From Mycolicibacterium novocastrense (GTDB taxonomy: Bacteria > Actinomycetota > Actinomycetes > Mycobacteriales > Mycobacteriaceae): a DNA stretch of 64,000 bases. The notes beneath the pieces are model-generated. The model had not been told where the DNA came from. It worked only from the letters and a program-made list of their open reading frames with translations, and ran no database searches. This document shows, piece by piece, positions 29,334 to 38,338 of the stretch. The stretch spans positions 62,001 through 126,000 of the forward strand of contig NZ_BCTA01000002.1 of the NCBI RefSeq assembly GCF_001570485.1, written 5' to 3'. Made by a program: the position numbers and the translations under genes. How positions within the stretch are numbered: position 1 is the stretch's first letter; each line of letters starts with the position of its first letter.

Positions 29334-30201
29334 CGACATCGAGGCGGCGATATCCGAGGCACGTCGGTTTGTCACCGCGTACGCCCCCGAACTCGTCGTG
29401 ATCTTCTCGCCGGACCACTACAACGGATTCTTCTATCGGACGATGCCGCCGTTCTGCATCGGCACGGCCGCACAGGGTGTCGGTGACTACGGCTCGCACG
29501 CCGGGCCGTTGAACGTGCCCGAGGACGTCGCGACCGACTGCGCCCGAGCGGTTCTCGAATCAGGGATCGACGTCGCGATCTCGGCGAGCATGGACGTCGA
29601 CCACGGGACCGTCCAACCGCTCCAGAGCCTGTTCGGGGATGCGGCGTCGGTGCCGGTGATCCCCGTCTTCATCAACTCGGTGGCCACCCCGCTCGGGCCG
29701 GTGCGCCGGGTGCGGGCGCTCGGAGCCGCGCTCGGCACATATCTCGCGACGCTCGACAAGCGTGTCCTCGTCGTGGGATCCGGTGGACTGTCCCACGATC
29801 CGCCGGTGCCCACGCTGGCGACCGCGCCGCCGACCGCGCTGGATCGGATCGTGCACGGCGTACCCATGACACCGGAGCAGCGGCAGGCCCGCCAGGTCGC
29901 GGTGATGGACGCCGCGCAGGCGTTCGCGCACGGCGAGAGTCCGTTGCAGCCGCTGAATCCGGACTGGGACGCGGCCTTCCTGGAGCTGATCGACAACAAC
30001 CGGCTCGCCGAGGTGGACGGCTGGTCCAACGACTGGATCGAACGCGAGGCCGGCCATTCCGCGCATGAAGTACGCACGTGGATCGCGGCTTTCGCCGCAC
30101 TTGCCGCGCACGGTCCCTACCGCACCGAACAGCGGTTCTACCGGGCGGCACCGGAATTGATCGCAGGGTTCGCGATCAGGACGGCGGTTCTGGATGTCTG
30201 A
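29257..30201 (+). CDS. mhpB: Extradiol dioxygenase, class III (2,3-dihydroxyphenylpropionate dioxygenase)
   Basis: A 314-residue class III (LigB-type) ring-cleavage dioxygenase that follows E. coli MhpB over its whole length. It has [48 protein letters not shown] and [12 protein letters not shown]. The conserved histidines bind Fe(II), and one (DHG) is the known acid/base. It cleaves a catechol next to the side chain. It starts at an ATG well inside the end of mhpA, behind GGGAGGAGG, and overlaps the next flavoprotein gene by 8 nt. Confidence 0.95.
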   Translation: MGTLALCCMSHSPLLNLPGPSRELLDDIEAAISEARRFVTAYAPELVVIFSPDHYNGFFYRTMPPFCIGTAAQGVGDYGSHAGPLNVPEDVATDCARAVLESGIDVAISASMDVDHGTVQPLQSLFGDAASVPVIPVFINSVATPLGPVRRVRALGAALGTYLATLDKRVLVVGSGGLSHDPPVPTLATAPPTALDRIVHGVPMTPEQRQARQVAVMDAAQAFAHGESPLQPLNPDWDAAFLELIDNNRLAEVDGWSNDWIEREAGHSAHEVRTWIAAFAALAAHGPYRTEQRFYRAAPELIAGFAIRTAVLDV

Positions 30202-31966
30202 CAGCAAGTTCGACCACACCGTCGATGTGCTCGTCGTCGGCTCAGGTGGCGGCGGAATGACCGCGGCACTGGCCGCCGACGCGTTCGGCCTGGACACGCT
30301 CATCGTCGAGAAGTCGGCGCACTTCGGTGGTTCCACCGCGCTGTCGGGTGGCGGTATCTGGGTGCCCGGCGCACCGGCGCAGCGCAAGGCGGGTTACGTG
30401 CCGGATCCCGACGGTGTCGTGGAGTACCTACGCCAGATCACCGGCGGCCTGGTCAGCGACGCGCGTCTGCGCCAGTACGTCGACACCGCTCCAGAGATGA
30501 TGGAGTTCCTCGAAAAGCGCAGCCCGTGGTTCGAATTCGTGTGGAAGCCCGGCTACGCGGACTACTACCCGGAACTGCCGGGAGGATCCGCGCAGGGCAG
30601 CACCATCAACGTACCCGCCATCGACCTGCGCAAGCTCGGCGACGAGGAGCAGCATCTGCTGCAGCCGCTCGCGCTGGCACCCAAGGGTATTTGGTTCGCG
30701 CCCAAGGACCTTCGGTTGTTCTACCAGGTCCGCCAGAACTGGCGCGGCAAGGCTGTTCTCGTCAAGCTGATCTGGCGGATGTTCCGTGCGCGCGTCTTCG
30801 GGGACCGGATGGCGGCCATCGGCCAATCGCTGGCCGCCCGCATGCGGCTGGCGCTCAAACAACACGACGTCCCGCTGTGGCTCGACTCGCCGATGAGCGA
30901 ACTGATCACCGATGTCGACGGAGCGGTGATCGGGGCGGTGGTGGAGCGTGACGGCCACCAGCAGCGGATCAGGGCCCAGCAGGGCGTGATCCTGGCCGCG
31001 GGCGGATTCGATCACGACATCCAGTGGCGCCGGCAGCACCTACCGCTGCTCGAAAAGGATTGGAGCTTCGGCAATCCGGCGTCCATGGGCGATGCCATCC
31101 GGGCAGGGGAGAAGGTGGGCGGATCGACCGATCTGCTCGACGAGGCCTGGTGGTTCCCCGCGATCTGCTGGCCTGATGGGCGGTTGCAGTTCATGCTCAA
31201 CGAACGCATGATGCCGTCCCAGTTCGTGGTGAACGGTGCGGGTAAGCGGTTCATCAACGAGGCGGCGCCCTACATGGACTTCGCGCACGCGATGATCGAA
31301 GGCCACAACAGCGGGGTCACGCACATTCCGTGTTGGCTGATCACCGACATCCGGTCGTTTCACCGGTACGTGGTCGCCGGGCATCTGCCAATTCCGAAGA
31401 TCCCGTTCGCACCCGTGCCGACCGGCTGGAAGGTGCCCAAGGCGTGGCTGGAATCCGGTGTCGTGCACGAGGGCAGCAGTTTCGAGGAGCTCGCCGGCAA
31501 GATCGGCGTCCCGCCGGCCCAGCTGCGCCAGACCGCCGAGCGATTCAACGAACTGGCGCGCAACGGCCACGACGACGACTTCAACCGCGGCGACTCGGCC
31601 TACGACAACTACTACGGTGATCCCACGCTGCCGAACCCGAACCTGCACCCGCTGGGTAAGCCGCCCTATTACGCGTTTCAGATCATCCTGGGCGACCTGG
31701 GCACCTCCGGGGGGTTGCGCACCGACGAGTACGCCCGGGTGCTGCGCGCCGACGACGGCGTGATCGAGGGCCTCTACGCGGTCGGCAACACGTCGGCCGC
31801 GGTGATGGGTCGCAGTTACGCGGGCGCCGGCGCCACCATCGGCCCCGCGATGACCTTCGGTTATGTCGCGGCCAAGCACATCGCCGAGCAGCTGTCCGGT
31901 TCTGGAATTCAGACCGGCACTAGTACCGATTCGACACTCGATACACATCGGAAGGTAACGAAATGA
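30194..31966 (+). CDS. FAD-dependent KSTD/fumarate-reductase-like flavoprotein
   Basis: A 590-residue flavoprotein of the 3-ketosteroid dehydrogenase superfamily: [32 protein letters not shown], the KSTD-like substrate loop [21 protein letters not shown] and [22 protein letters not shown]. In steroid catabolism such enzymes aromatise or desaturate a ring before flavin hydroxylation and meta-cleavage. Lying directly behind mhpA and mhpB, it is well placed to make the phenol they use. The start overlaps mhpB by 8 nt and the stop overlaps the next ATG. Confidence 0.9.
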   Translation: MSDSKFDHTVDVLVVGSGGGGMTAALAADAFGLDTLIVEKSAHFGGSTALSGGGIWVPGAPAQRKAGYVPDPDGVVEYLRQITGGLVSDARLRQYVDTAPEMMEFLEKRSPWFEFVWKPGYADYYPELPGGSAQGSTINVPAIDLRKLGDEEQHLLQPLALAPKGIWFAPKDLRLFYQVRQNWRGKAVLVKLIWRMFRARVFGDRMAAIGQSLAARMRLALKQHDVPLWLDSPMSELITDVDGAVIGAVVERDGHQQRIRAQQGVILAAGGFDHDIQWRRQHLPLLEKDWSFGNPASMGDAIRAGEKVGGSTDLLDEAWWFPAICWPDGRLQFMLNERMMPSQFVVNGAGKRFINEAAPYMDFAHAMIEGHNSGVTHIPCWLITDIRSFHRYVVAGHLPIPKIPFAPVPTGWKVPKAWLESGVVHEGSSFEELAGKIGVPPAQLRQTAERFNELARNGHDDDFNRGDSAYDNYYGDPTLPNPNLHPLGKPPYYAFQIILGDLGTSGGLRTDEYARVLRADDGVIEGLYAVGNTSAAVMGRSYAGAGATIGPAMTFGYVAAKHIAEQLSGSGIQTGTSTDSTLDTHRKVTK

Positions 31967-33303
31967 AGATCTCGCTGTTCTACGAATTCCCACTGCCGCG
32001 GCCGTGGAGCGAAGACGACGAGCACAAGCTTTTCCAGGACGGTCTCGACGAGGTGGAGCTCGCCGACAAGGCCGGCTTCTCGACGGTGTGGCTCACCGAG
32101 CACCACTTCCTGGAGGAGTACTGCCACTCCACTGCGCCCGAGATCTTCCTGTCCGCGGCGAGCCAGCGGACCGAAAACATCCGCCTGGGCTTCGGCATCA
32201 TGCACCTTCCGCCGGTCGTCAACCACCCCGCTCGTGTCGCCGAACGGGTTGCGACCCTGGACCTGATCTCCAACGGGCGCGTGGAGTTCGGCACCGGCGA
32301 GTCGTCGTCGGTCGGCGAACTGGGCGGTTTCGGTGTGGACCCCGCCGACAAACGCGCGATGTGGGAAGAGGCGCTGGAGGTTTCGATCCGTTGTATGACC
32401 GAGGAGCCGTTCACCGGTTTCAAGGGTGAGCACATCGAGATGCCCCCGCGCAACGTCGTGCCCAAGCCGCTGCAGAAGCCGCACCCGCCCGTCTGGGTGG
32501 CGTGCACCCGGCCCGCGTCGGTGGCCATGGCGGCCCAAAAGGGCCTGGGCGCATTGAGTTTCGCCTACACGGGGCCGGGACCGCTGACCGAACGGGTGAA
32601 CGGCTACTACAAGGAGTTCGAGGAGAACGGCGCGCCCGTCACCCCGCAGATGAACCCGAACATCCTGGCCATCGGTGGTGACTTGTCGATGATGGTGGCG
32701 CCCACCGACGAACAGGCCATCGAACGGCTCGGCAAGGGCGGCGGCTTCTTCGCGTTCGGCATCATGCACTACTACATGACCGGTATGCACACCCCCGGCC
32801 GGACCGGGGTGTGGAAGCGCCACCTCGAAGAGATCGAGAAGGACCCCAGCATCGTCTACGGGCCCGACCGCGGTCCGATCGGCAGCCCGGAGACGGTGCG
32901 CAATTTCCTGCGCGGCTACGAGGAAAGCGGCGTCGACGAGCTGATCCTGCTGCTGACCCCGCGCAGGCACGAAGAGACGATGGAGTCCATCGAACTAATG
33001 GGCAAGGAGGTGCTGCCCGAGTTCATCGAACGCGATGAGAAGGCGCGGGCGGCCAAGGCCAAACGACTCGAGCCGATCATCGAGAAGGTCGAAGCGCGAC
33101 GGCAACCGTCGCAGGCGCCCATCTTCGACGAGAGCTATGCATTCGGCGGACTGCCGACCGGCCGCCAGAACTACACGGCCAACGAGGTGTCGCTGGCGAT
33201 GGACGAGATGAACGCCGGTATCGAGGCGGCGGCCGCCAAACTCAAGTCGGGAGAAGGGTGGGCGAGCCGCAACCCCGATGCGGACGCCAAGAGTGCGCAG
33301 TGA
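31963..33303 (+). CDS. Luciferase-like (LLM) flavin-dependent monooxygenase
   Basis: A 446-residue bacterial-luciferase-type TIM barrel, longer than usual because of a charged C-terminal tail (about residues 370-446) rich in Lys, Glu and Ala. The N terminus [14 protein letters not shown], the strand TVWLTEHHF, the GIMHLPPVVNHPARVAE segment and the GRVEFGTGESSS loop are typical of the FMNH2-using branch. It may carry out a Baeyer-Villiger-like or hydroxylation step; reduced FMN could come from the FMN reductase-like protein at 35183. The ATG overlaps the upstream stop (ATGA). Confidence 0.87.
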   Translation: MKISLFYEFPLPRPWSEDDEHKLFQDGLDEVELADKAGFSTVWLTEHHFLEEYCHSTAPEIFLSAASQRTENIRLGFGIMHLPPVVNHPARVAERVATLDLISNGRVEFGTGESSSVGELGGFGVDPADKRAMWEEALEVSIRCMTEEPFTGFKGEHIEMPPRNVVPKPLQKPHPPVWVACTRPASVAMAAQKGLGALSFAYTGPGPLTERVNGYYKEFEENGAPVTPQMNPNILAIGGDLSMMVAPTDEQAIERLGKGGGFFAFGIMHYYMTGMHTPGRTGVWKRHLEEIEKDPSIVYGPDRGPIGSPETVRNFLRGYEESGVDELILLLTPRRHEETMESIELMGKEVLPEFIERDEKARAAKAKRLEPIIEKVEARRQPSQAPIFDESYAFGGLPTGRQNYTANEVSLAMDEMNAGIEAAAAKLKSGEGWASRNPDADAKSAQ

Positions 33304-33326
33304 CGGGCGCCGGCCAGAGATGAGCC

Positions 33327-34145
33327 ATGGGCCGAACTGACGAACTGTGGCGCTACGACGGGCGTCGGGTGGTCGTCACCGGATGCGCCTCGGGCATCGG
33401 TGCTCACGTCGCCCGTCAGGTCGCCGACCTCGGCGCCGAGGTGATCGGACTCGACATCAAACCGCCGACCGACCCTGTCGGCGAGTTCGTCGAACTCGAT
33501 CTGTCGGATCCGGGGTCGATCGAGCGGGCGGCCGACGCCGTCGGCGAACCGATAGACGCGTTGTTCAACGTCGCCGGGGTGTCGTCGGGGATCAAGGACC
33601 CGCTGCGGGTCGTGACGATCAATTTCCTGGGCACCCGGCGGTTCACCGAGGCGCTGGTGCCGCGGATGCGCGCCGGGTCGGCGATCGCCAACGTGTCATC
33701 GCTTGCGGCGTCGGCGTACCGGCAGAACGCTCCGGTCACCGCCGGGCTGGTCGACACGGACTCGATCGAGGCCGGAATCGCATGGTGTCAGCGCCATCCC
33801 GAAGCGCTGGCCGACGGCGGCGGTTACCGGCTGTCGAAGGAGGCCATCATCCTCTACGGCATGGCACAGGTCAACGCATTGGGCGCCAGGGGAATTCGCA
33901 TCAACTGCACCGCACCCGGGGTGACCGACACCCCGATCCTCGACCAGTTGCGCAGCGCGTACGGCCAGGAGTTCCTCGACTCCTTCCGGACACCGCTGGG
34001 CCGGGCCGCCGAGCCGGCCGAGCAGGCCAGCGTCCTGACCTTCCTCAACAGCAGGGCGGCCAGTTATCTGACCGGCCAGGTGATCTGGGTGGACGGCGGC
34101 ACCACGGGAGAGACGGACCTCGCGGGATCGGTTCGGCGGCGGTGA
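33327..34145 (+). CDS. SDR-family dehydrogenase, 3-alpha-HSD/carbonyl-reductase-like
   Basis: A 272-residue SDR with GCASGIG, NVAG, catalytic Ser in NVSSLAAS and YRLSK. The short central part, the insert VDTDSIEAGIAWCQRHPEAL before the active-site Tyr and the ending GQVIWVDGG resemble the Comamonas 3-alpha-hydroxysteroid dehydrogenase/carbonyl reductase branch. It would interconvert a ring alcohol and ketone. It lies 23 nt behind the LLM monooxygenase in the long operon. Confidence 0.87.
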   Translation: MGRTDELWRYDGRRVVVTGCASGIGAHVARQVADLGAEVIGLDIKPPTDPVGEFVELDLSDPGSIERAADAVGEPIDALFNVAGVSSGIKDPLRVVTINFLGTRRFTEALVPRMRAGSAIANVSSLAASAYRQNAPVTAGLVDTDSIEAGIAWCQRHPEALADGGGYRLSKEAIILYGMAQVNALGARGIRINCTAPGVTDTPILDQLRSAYGQEFLDSFRTPLGRAAEPAEQASVLTFLNSRAASYLTGQVIWVDGGTTGETDLAGSVRRR

Positions 34146-34175
34146 AGTGAAAGTCGGCACGGTGAAAGGCAATCC

Positions 34176-35171
34176 ATGGCCAGCATGAAGGAGTTCCGTC
34201 GCGTCGCAGACGACGTGCGCAACTGGGGCCGTTGGGGTGACGACGACGAGCTCGGCACGCTGAACTTCATCACGCCCGACAAGGTCGCCGAAGCGGCCTC
34301 ACTCGTGAAGAAGGGGACGGTGATCCCGCTCGGGGGCGACTTCGGATCGAACGGCCCCCAGGGCGCGTTCCAGTTCCGGCCGAACCCCACCCATGTGATG
34401 ACGGTGGACGGCGGTGACGCGAACACCCTGGCGCAGTACGGTCCTCAGTGGCTGCGCAACTCGGTGGCCCACCAGCTCAGCGAGTTCTTCGTGGACAACC
34501 CGTTCCGCTTCAACGACGACATGATCGTGATGCCGCTGCAGGCGGCCACGCAGTGGGACGCGATCTCTCACGTTTACTACGAGGACAAGCTCTACAACGG
34601 TTTCCCCGCGGATTCGGTGACCAGTTTCGGGGCATTTCGACTGGGGATCGAGAAGGTCGACGTCAAGGGCATCACCTCACGGGGTGTGCTGCTCGACGTG
34701 GTCAAGCACCGCGGCGCCGACGTCTTTATCGAGCCCGGAAATCCCGTGACACCGGCAGAACTCGACGACATCGCCAAAGCCCAGGGCGTGACGATCACCC
34801 CCGGGGACATCGTCGTCGTGCACACCGGGTGGTGGACGCGGTTCCTGTCGACCGGCGACGGCGCCGAGCCGGGGTCCGGGTTGGACTGGACGTGCGCTCG
34901 ATGGCTGCACGACCACGATGTCGCCGCGGTCGCTGCCGACAATCTCATGGTCGAGGATCCCGATCCGGCCAACGGAGTGGAAGGCACGTTCCTGCCCATG
35001 CACATGATCTGCCTGCGCGACATGGGCCTGATGTTCGGCGAGTACTGGGACCTCACCGGCCTGGCGGCCGACTGTGCCGCCGACGGTGTCTACGAGTTCC
35101 AGTTGATCGCCCCGCCGTTGAAAGTCGTTGGCGCGGTGGGCGCACCCGTCAGCCCGATCGCAATCAAGTAG
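34176..35171 (+). CDS. Cyclase-fold (PF04199-type) hydrolase with altered metal motif
   Basis: A 331-residue protein of the cyclase/kynurenine-formamidase-like fold: WGRWGDDDELGTLNFI near the start and GDIVVVHTGWW in the second half. The family metal motif HxGTHxDxxxH reads QAATQWDAISH here, so two histidines are Gln while Asp and the last His remain; metal binding may differ. Some family members hydrolyse cyclic or ring-derived amides and lactones. It probably opens or dehydrates a ring intermediate; the assignment is structural only. Confidence 0.82.
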   Translation: MASMKEFRRVADDVRNWGRWGDDDELGTLNFITPDKVAEAASLVKKGTVIPLGGDFGSNGPQGAFQFRPNPTHVMTVDGGDANTLAQYGPQWLRNSVAHQLSEFFVDNPFRFNDDMIVMPLQAATQWDAISHVYYEDKLYNGFPADSVTSFGAFRLGIEKVDVKGITSRGVLLDVVKHRGADVFIEPGNPVTPAELDDIAKAQGVTITPGDIVVVHTGWWTRFLSTGDGAEPGSGLDWTCARWLHDHDVAAVAADNLMVEDPDPANGVEGTFLPMHMICLRDMGLMFGEYWDLTGLAADCAADGVYEFQLIAPPLKVVGAVGAPVSPIAIK

Positions 35172-35182
35172 TGGGTGAGGAA

Positions 35183-35773
35183 ATGACTGCAAGCACCAGA
35201 ACCGGCGGTGCGCCGTTCGTCGTCGGACTCGGCGGCACCCTCCGGGCGAATTCGTCGACCGAACGCGCGCTGCGGTACTGCCTGGCGGCCGTCGAGCAGC
35301 AGGGCGGGCGGACGCGGCTGTTCGCGGGACCCGACTTGGACTTACCGATGTACGCCCCGCACTCGCTGGAGCGCACTCCTGCGGCCCTCGAACTGGTCAG
35401 CGCGCTGCGCGATGCGGACGCCGTGGTCGTCGGCTCGCCCGGCTACCACGGAGCGATCTCAGGACTGGTGAAGAACGCGCTGGACTACATCGAGGACCTG
35501 CGGGAGGACGCCCGCGTCTACTTGGACAACACGCCGTGGGGCTGTATCAGCTGCGCGTACGGCTGGCAGGCGGCGGTCAACACGCTTGGGCAGTTGCGGT
35601 CCATCGGGCACGCGCTGCGGGCGTGGCCGACTCCGCTCGGCGTGGCCATCAACTCCGCCGACGAGATCTGGGACGCGGCAGGGGAGTTGATCCATGACGC
35701 CACCCAGAACCAGCTGGACATGCTCGCCACGCAGGTGCTGTTCTTCGCCAAGGCCGCCCGGGAGACGGCGTGA
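35183..35773 (+). CDS. NAD(P)H-dependent FMN reductase-like flavoprotein
   Basis: A 196-residue flavodoxin-like protein: VVGLGGTLRANSST (phosphate loop), VVVGSPGYHGAISGLVKNALDYI (flavin-ring loop) and a C-terminal helical segment. It matches NADPH-dependent FMN reductases that deliver FMNH2 to two-component monooxygenases. The LLM protein at 31963, four genes upstream in the operon, is a natural partner. It starts at an ATG after GTGAGG, and its stop overlaps the next GTG. Confidence 0.88.
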   Translation: MTASTRTGGAPFVVGLGGTLRANSSTERALRYCLAAVEQQGGRTRLFAGPDLDLPMYAPHSLERTPAALELVSALRDADAVVVGSPGYHGAISGLVKNALDYIEDLREDARVYLDNTPWGCISCAYGWQAAVNTLGQLRSIGHALRAWPTPLGVAINSADEIWDAAGELIHDATQNQLDMLATQVLFFAKAARETA

Positions 35774-36609
35774 CACAGCCCCAACGCAAGTCGGTGCTGG
35801 TCGACGGGCTCGTGACCGGCTATCTCGAAGCCGGACAAGGGGATCCGGTCGTCCTGCTGCACGGTGGTGAGTTCGGCGCAGGCGCCGAGATCGGCTGGGA
35901 GCACAACATCGCCGCGCTCGCCACGGGCTACCGCGCGCTCGCGCTCGACATGCTCGGGTTCGGTGAATCGGCGAAGGTCATCGACTTCAACGACGGCCGC
36001 GGTATGCGCATCCGGCACATCGCGCGGTTCTGCGAGGTCGTCGGTGCCGAATCGGCGCATTTCGTGGGCAATTCGATGGGGGCGGTGAACCTGTTCGTCG
36101 ACGCCACGTCCGAGGCGCCGGTGCTGCCCGCCCGCAGCCTGGTCACCATCTGCGGAGGCGGCGAGATCCAGCGCAACGAACACTCGGCCGCGTTGTACGA
36201 CTATGACGCGACGTTCGCGGGGATGCGCAGGATCGTCACCGCGCTCTTCCACGACGCCTCCTACCCCAACGACGAGGCATACGTCCGGCGTCGCTACGAA
36301 GCCAGCATCGCGCCCGGCGCGTGGGAAGCACTGGCGGCGGCGCGGTTTCGGCGCCCCGGCCTGGAGGCCCCACCGCTGCCGTCGAGCGCGCGCGCCTACG
36401 AGCGCATCAGCGTGCCGACTCTGGTGGTCGAGGGTGGCGGTGACAAGTTGCTGCCCCGGGGATGGGCGGCCGAGATCGCGGGACAGATCCGCGGGGGCCG
36501 CTCCGCGGTGATCGACGCGGCCGGGCACTGCCCGCAGATCGAACAACCGGACGCGGTCAACGAACTACTGCTCGGCTTTCTGGCCGACTTACACGAAGGG
36601 GCGGCATGA
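35770..36609 (+). CDS. Alpha/beta hydrolase
   Basis: A 279-residue alpha/beta hydrolase with VLLHGGEFGAGA (oxyanion), LALDMLGFGES, the nucleophile elbow GNSMGA and the catalytic His in AAGHCPQIE. The layout is that of C-C or ester hydrolases of aromatic pathways. It is a second hydrolase besides that at 26716 and quite different in sequence, so it likely acts on another intermediate, perhaps a lactone or ester produced by the LLM monooxygenase. Both ends overlap neighbouring genes by 4 nt. Confidence 0.88.
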   Translation: MTQPQRKSVLVDGLVTGYLEAGQGDPVVLLHGGEFGAGAEIGWEHNIAALATGYRALALDMLGFGESAKVIDFNDGRGMRIRHIARFCEVVGAESAHFVGNSMGAVNLFVDATSEAPVLPARSLVTICGGGEIQRNEHSAALYDYDATFAGMRRIVTALFHDASYPNDEAYVRRRYEASIAPGAWEALAAARFRRPGLEAPPLPSSARAYERISVPTLVVEGGGDKLLPRGWAAEIAGQIRGGRSAVIDAAGHCPQIEQPDAVNELLLGFLADLHEGAA

Positions 36610-37415
36610 CCGGCGAACTCGAGGGCAAGGTCGCGGTCGTCACCGGCGGCTCGTCCGGACTCGGTGAAGGGTTGGTGCGGCGGTTCTGCGCCGAGGGCGC
36701 CAAGGTGGTCGTCGGTGACATCGACCGCGAGGGCGGCGCCCAACTCGTCGCCGACCTCGGCAAGTCCGTCCGCTTCGTCGAGACCAATGTGGCCGAGGTC
36801 GAGCAGGTGACCCGTCTGGTTTCCACCGCGGTCGAGGAGTTCGGCGGGCTGCACGTGATGGTCAACAACGCGGGCGTATCGGGCCAGATGTTCCCCAAGT
36901 TCCTCGACGACGACCTCGCCGACTTCCACCAGGTGATGGCCATCAACGTGCTTGCGGTCATGGCCGGTACGCGCGATGCGGCCCGGCACATGTCCGAACA
37001 CGGCGGCGGGTCGATCATCAACCTGACCTCGATCGGCGGCATCCAGGCCGGCGGTGGAGTGATGACGTACCGGGCGTCGAAGGCTGCCGTCATCCAGTTC
37101 ACCAAATCGGCGGCGATCGACCTGGCTCACTACGAGGTTCGCGTCAACGCGCTCGCCCCGGGCAACATCCGGACCGCGATCGTGCGCAAGTCGGCGACGG
37201 GGGAGGACCTCGAACGGCTCGAGGCGTTCGAGGCCAAGATTCGCGAACAGATGCGCAACGACCGGCCCTTGAAACGCGAGGGCACCGTCGACGACGTCGC
37301 CGAGGCCGCGCTGTACCTCGCCGGGGACCGTTCCCGGTATGTCACCGGAACCGTCCTTCCCATCGACGGCGGCACCAGTGCCGGGAAGGTGATCGTCCGC
37401 AAACCGAAGTCGTGA
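36606..37415 (+). CDS. SDR-family dehydrogenase
   Basis: A 269-residue classical SDR: GGSSGLG, NNAG, catalytic Ser in [13 protein letters not shown] and the C-terminal [11 protein letters not shown]. All catalytic residues are present. It overlaps the hydrolase stop by 4 nt and is the last clear catabolic gene before the TetR regulator, whose leader includes a palindrome (37430). It likely oxidises a secondary alcohol; the cofactor is probably NAD, given the acidic residue after the second strand (VVVGDID). Confidence 0.9.
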   Translation: MTGELEGKVAVVTGGSSGLGEGLVRRFCAEGAKVVVGDIDREGGAQLVADLGKSVRFVETNVAEVEQVTRLVSTAVEEFGGLHVMVNNAGVSGQMFPKFLDDDLADFHQVMAINVLAVMAGTRDAARHMSEHGGGSIINLTSIGGIQAGGGVMTYRASKAAVIQFTKSAAIDLAHYEVRVNALAPGNIRTAIVRKSATGEDLERLEAFEAKIREQMRNDRPLKREGTVDDVAEAALYLAGDRSRYVTGTVLPIDGGTSAGKVIVRKPKS

Positions 37416-37429
37416 CGGCCATGACAACT

Positions 37430-37451
37430 TTAAATCAGTCGCTTGACTTAA
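37430..37451. promoter_or_regulatory. Palindrome TTAAATCA-N6-TGACTTAA, possible TetR autoregulatory site
   Basis: An 8-bp inverted repeat with one mismatch, AT-rich against the surrounding GC-rich sequence, 21 bp before the GTG at 37472. Its place argues that the TetR gene starts downstream of it and has its own promoter. Confidence 0.5.
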
Positions 37452-37471
37452 GGGCCTGGGAGCGGTTGACT

Positions 37472-38137
37472 GTGACGGTGACCACTGCCAGAAGCGTGCG
37501 CACCGAACGAGCCAGCACCACGCGGGAAGCGATCCTGGCCGCCGCCGAGCGACTGTTCGCCGAGCACGGCGTCTATGCGGTATCGAACCGTCAGGTCAGT
37601 GAGGCCGCAGGGCAAGGCAACAATGCCGCGGTCGGCTACCACTTCGGCACGAAGGCCGACCTGGTGCGAGCCATCGAGCAGAAGCACCGCGTGTCGACCG
37701 AGCGTCTGCTGTCGCGGATGGTCGGCGAGATCGGCGACTCGACCAATCTGCGCGACTGGGTCGCCTGCCTGGTGCGTTCGCTCACCGAACACCTGGCCCA
37801 GATCGGGACCCCGACGTGGTACGCGCGCTTCGCCGCGCAGGCCCTTGCCGACCCCGAGTACCACAAGATCGTGGTGAAGGGCGCTCTGGAGTCGCCGTCG
37901 GTGCAACGCGTCGTCGTCGGCATCACCCGCTGCCTGCCGGACCTGCCGCCCGCGGTGGTCACCGAACGAAACATCATGGCCCGCAACCTGATGATGCACA
38001 CCTGCGCCGATTTCGAACGTGCCTTCGCCGAGGGGGCCGACATGCCGCGCACCACCTGGAACTCCGCGGCGTCCGGGCTCATCGACGCGATCGTCGGGTT
38101 GTGGCAGGCGCCTGTCACGGAGCACCCGACATCATGA
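37472..38137 (+). CDS. TetR-family transcriptional regulator
   Basis: A 221-residue TetR regulator from a GTG at 37472; the open frame reaches back to 37412 but that would cover the palindrome. The DNA-binding part reads TTREAILAAAERLFAEHGVYAVSNRQVSEAAG, then AAVGYHFGTKADLVRAIE. It overlaps the ferredoxin start by 4 nt, so it is co-transcribed with the ferredoxin and P450 at 38134-39577 and probably controls them. It is unrelated in sequence to the TetR proteins at 20880 and 58662. Confidence 0.88.
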   Translation: MTVTTARSVRTERASTTREAILAAAERLFAEHGVYAVSNRQVSEAAGQGNNAAVGYHFGTKADLVRAIEQKHRVSTERLLSRMVGEIGDSTNLRDWVACLVRSLTEHLAQIGTPTWYARFAAQALADPEYHKIVVKGALESPSVQRVVVGITRCLPDLPPAVVTERNIMARNLMMHTCADFERAFAEGADMPRTTWNSAASGLIDAIVGLWQAPVTEHPTS

Positions 38138-38328
38138 AACTGACTGTCGATCAAGACAAGTGTGTGTCATCCGGTCAGTGCGTGCTCAACGCAAGCGAAA
38201 TCTTTGACCAGCGCGACGACGACGGTGTCGTGGTCCTGCTGAACGCCAGCCCGGCGGACGACCAGGCCGACGACGCCCGCAAGGCGGCGGCGGCCTGCCC
38301 CGCACTCGCCATCCACATCGAGGAATGA
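38134..38328 (+). CDS. Single-cluster ferredoxin ([3Fe-4S]-type), P450 partner
   Basis: A 64-residue ferredoxin of the actinobacterial P450-partner class: KCVSSGQC near the start and AAACPALAI at the end. The first cysteine motif is C-x5-C, lacking the middle cysteine of 4Fe-4S proteins, which indicates a 3Fe-4S cluster or an alternative ligand. It lies 10 nt before a P450 gene and shares its operon, so it very likely transfers electrons to that enzyme. The reductase is not in the window. Confidence 0.93.
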   Translation: MKLTVDQDKCVSSGQCVLNASEIFDQRDDDGVVVLLNASPADDQADDARKAAAACPALAIHIEE

Positions 38329-38338
38329 GAAGGACTGA

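Noticed and set aside
37412..37471. Earlier start of the TetR gene at GTG 37412 or ATG 37421
   Set aside because: It would place an AT-rich palindrome inside the coding region and add a tail unlike TetR proteins; GTG 37472 fits better, though this is not certain.
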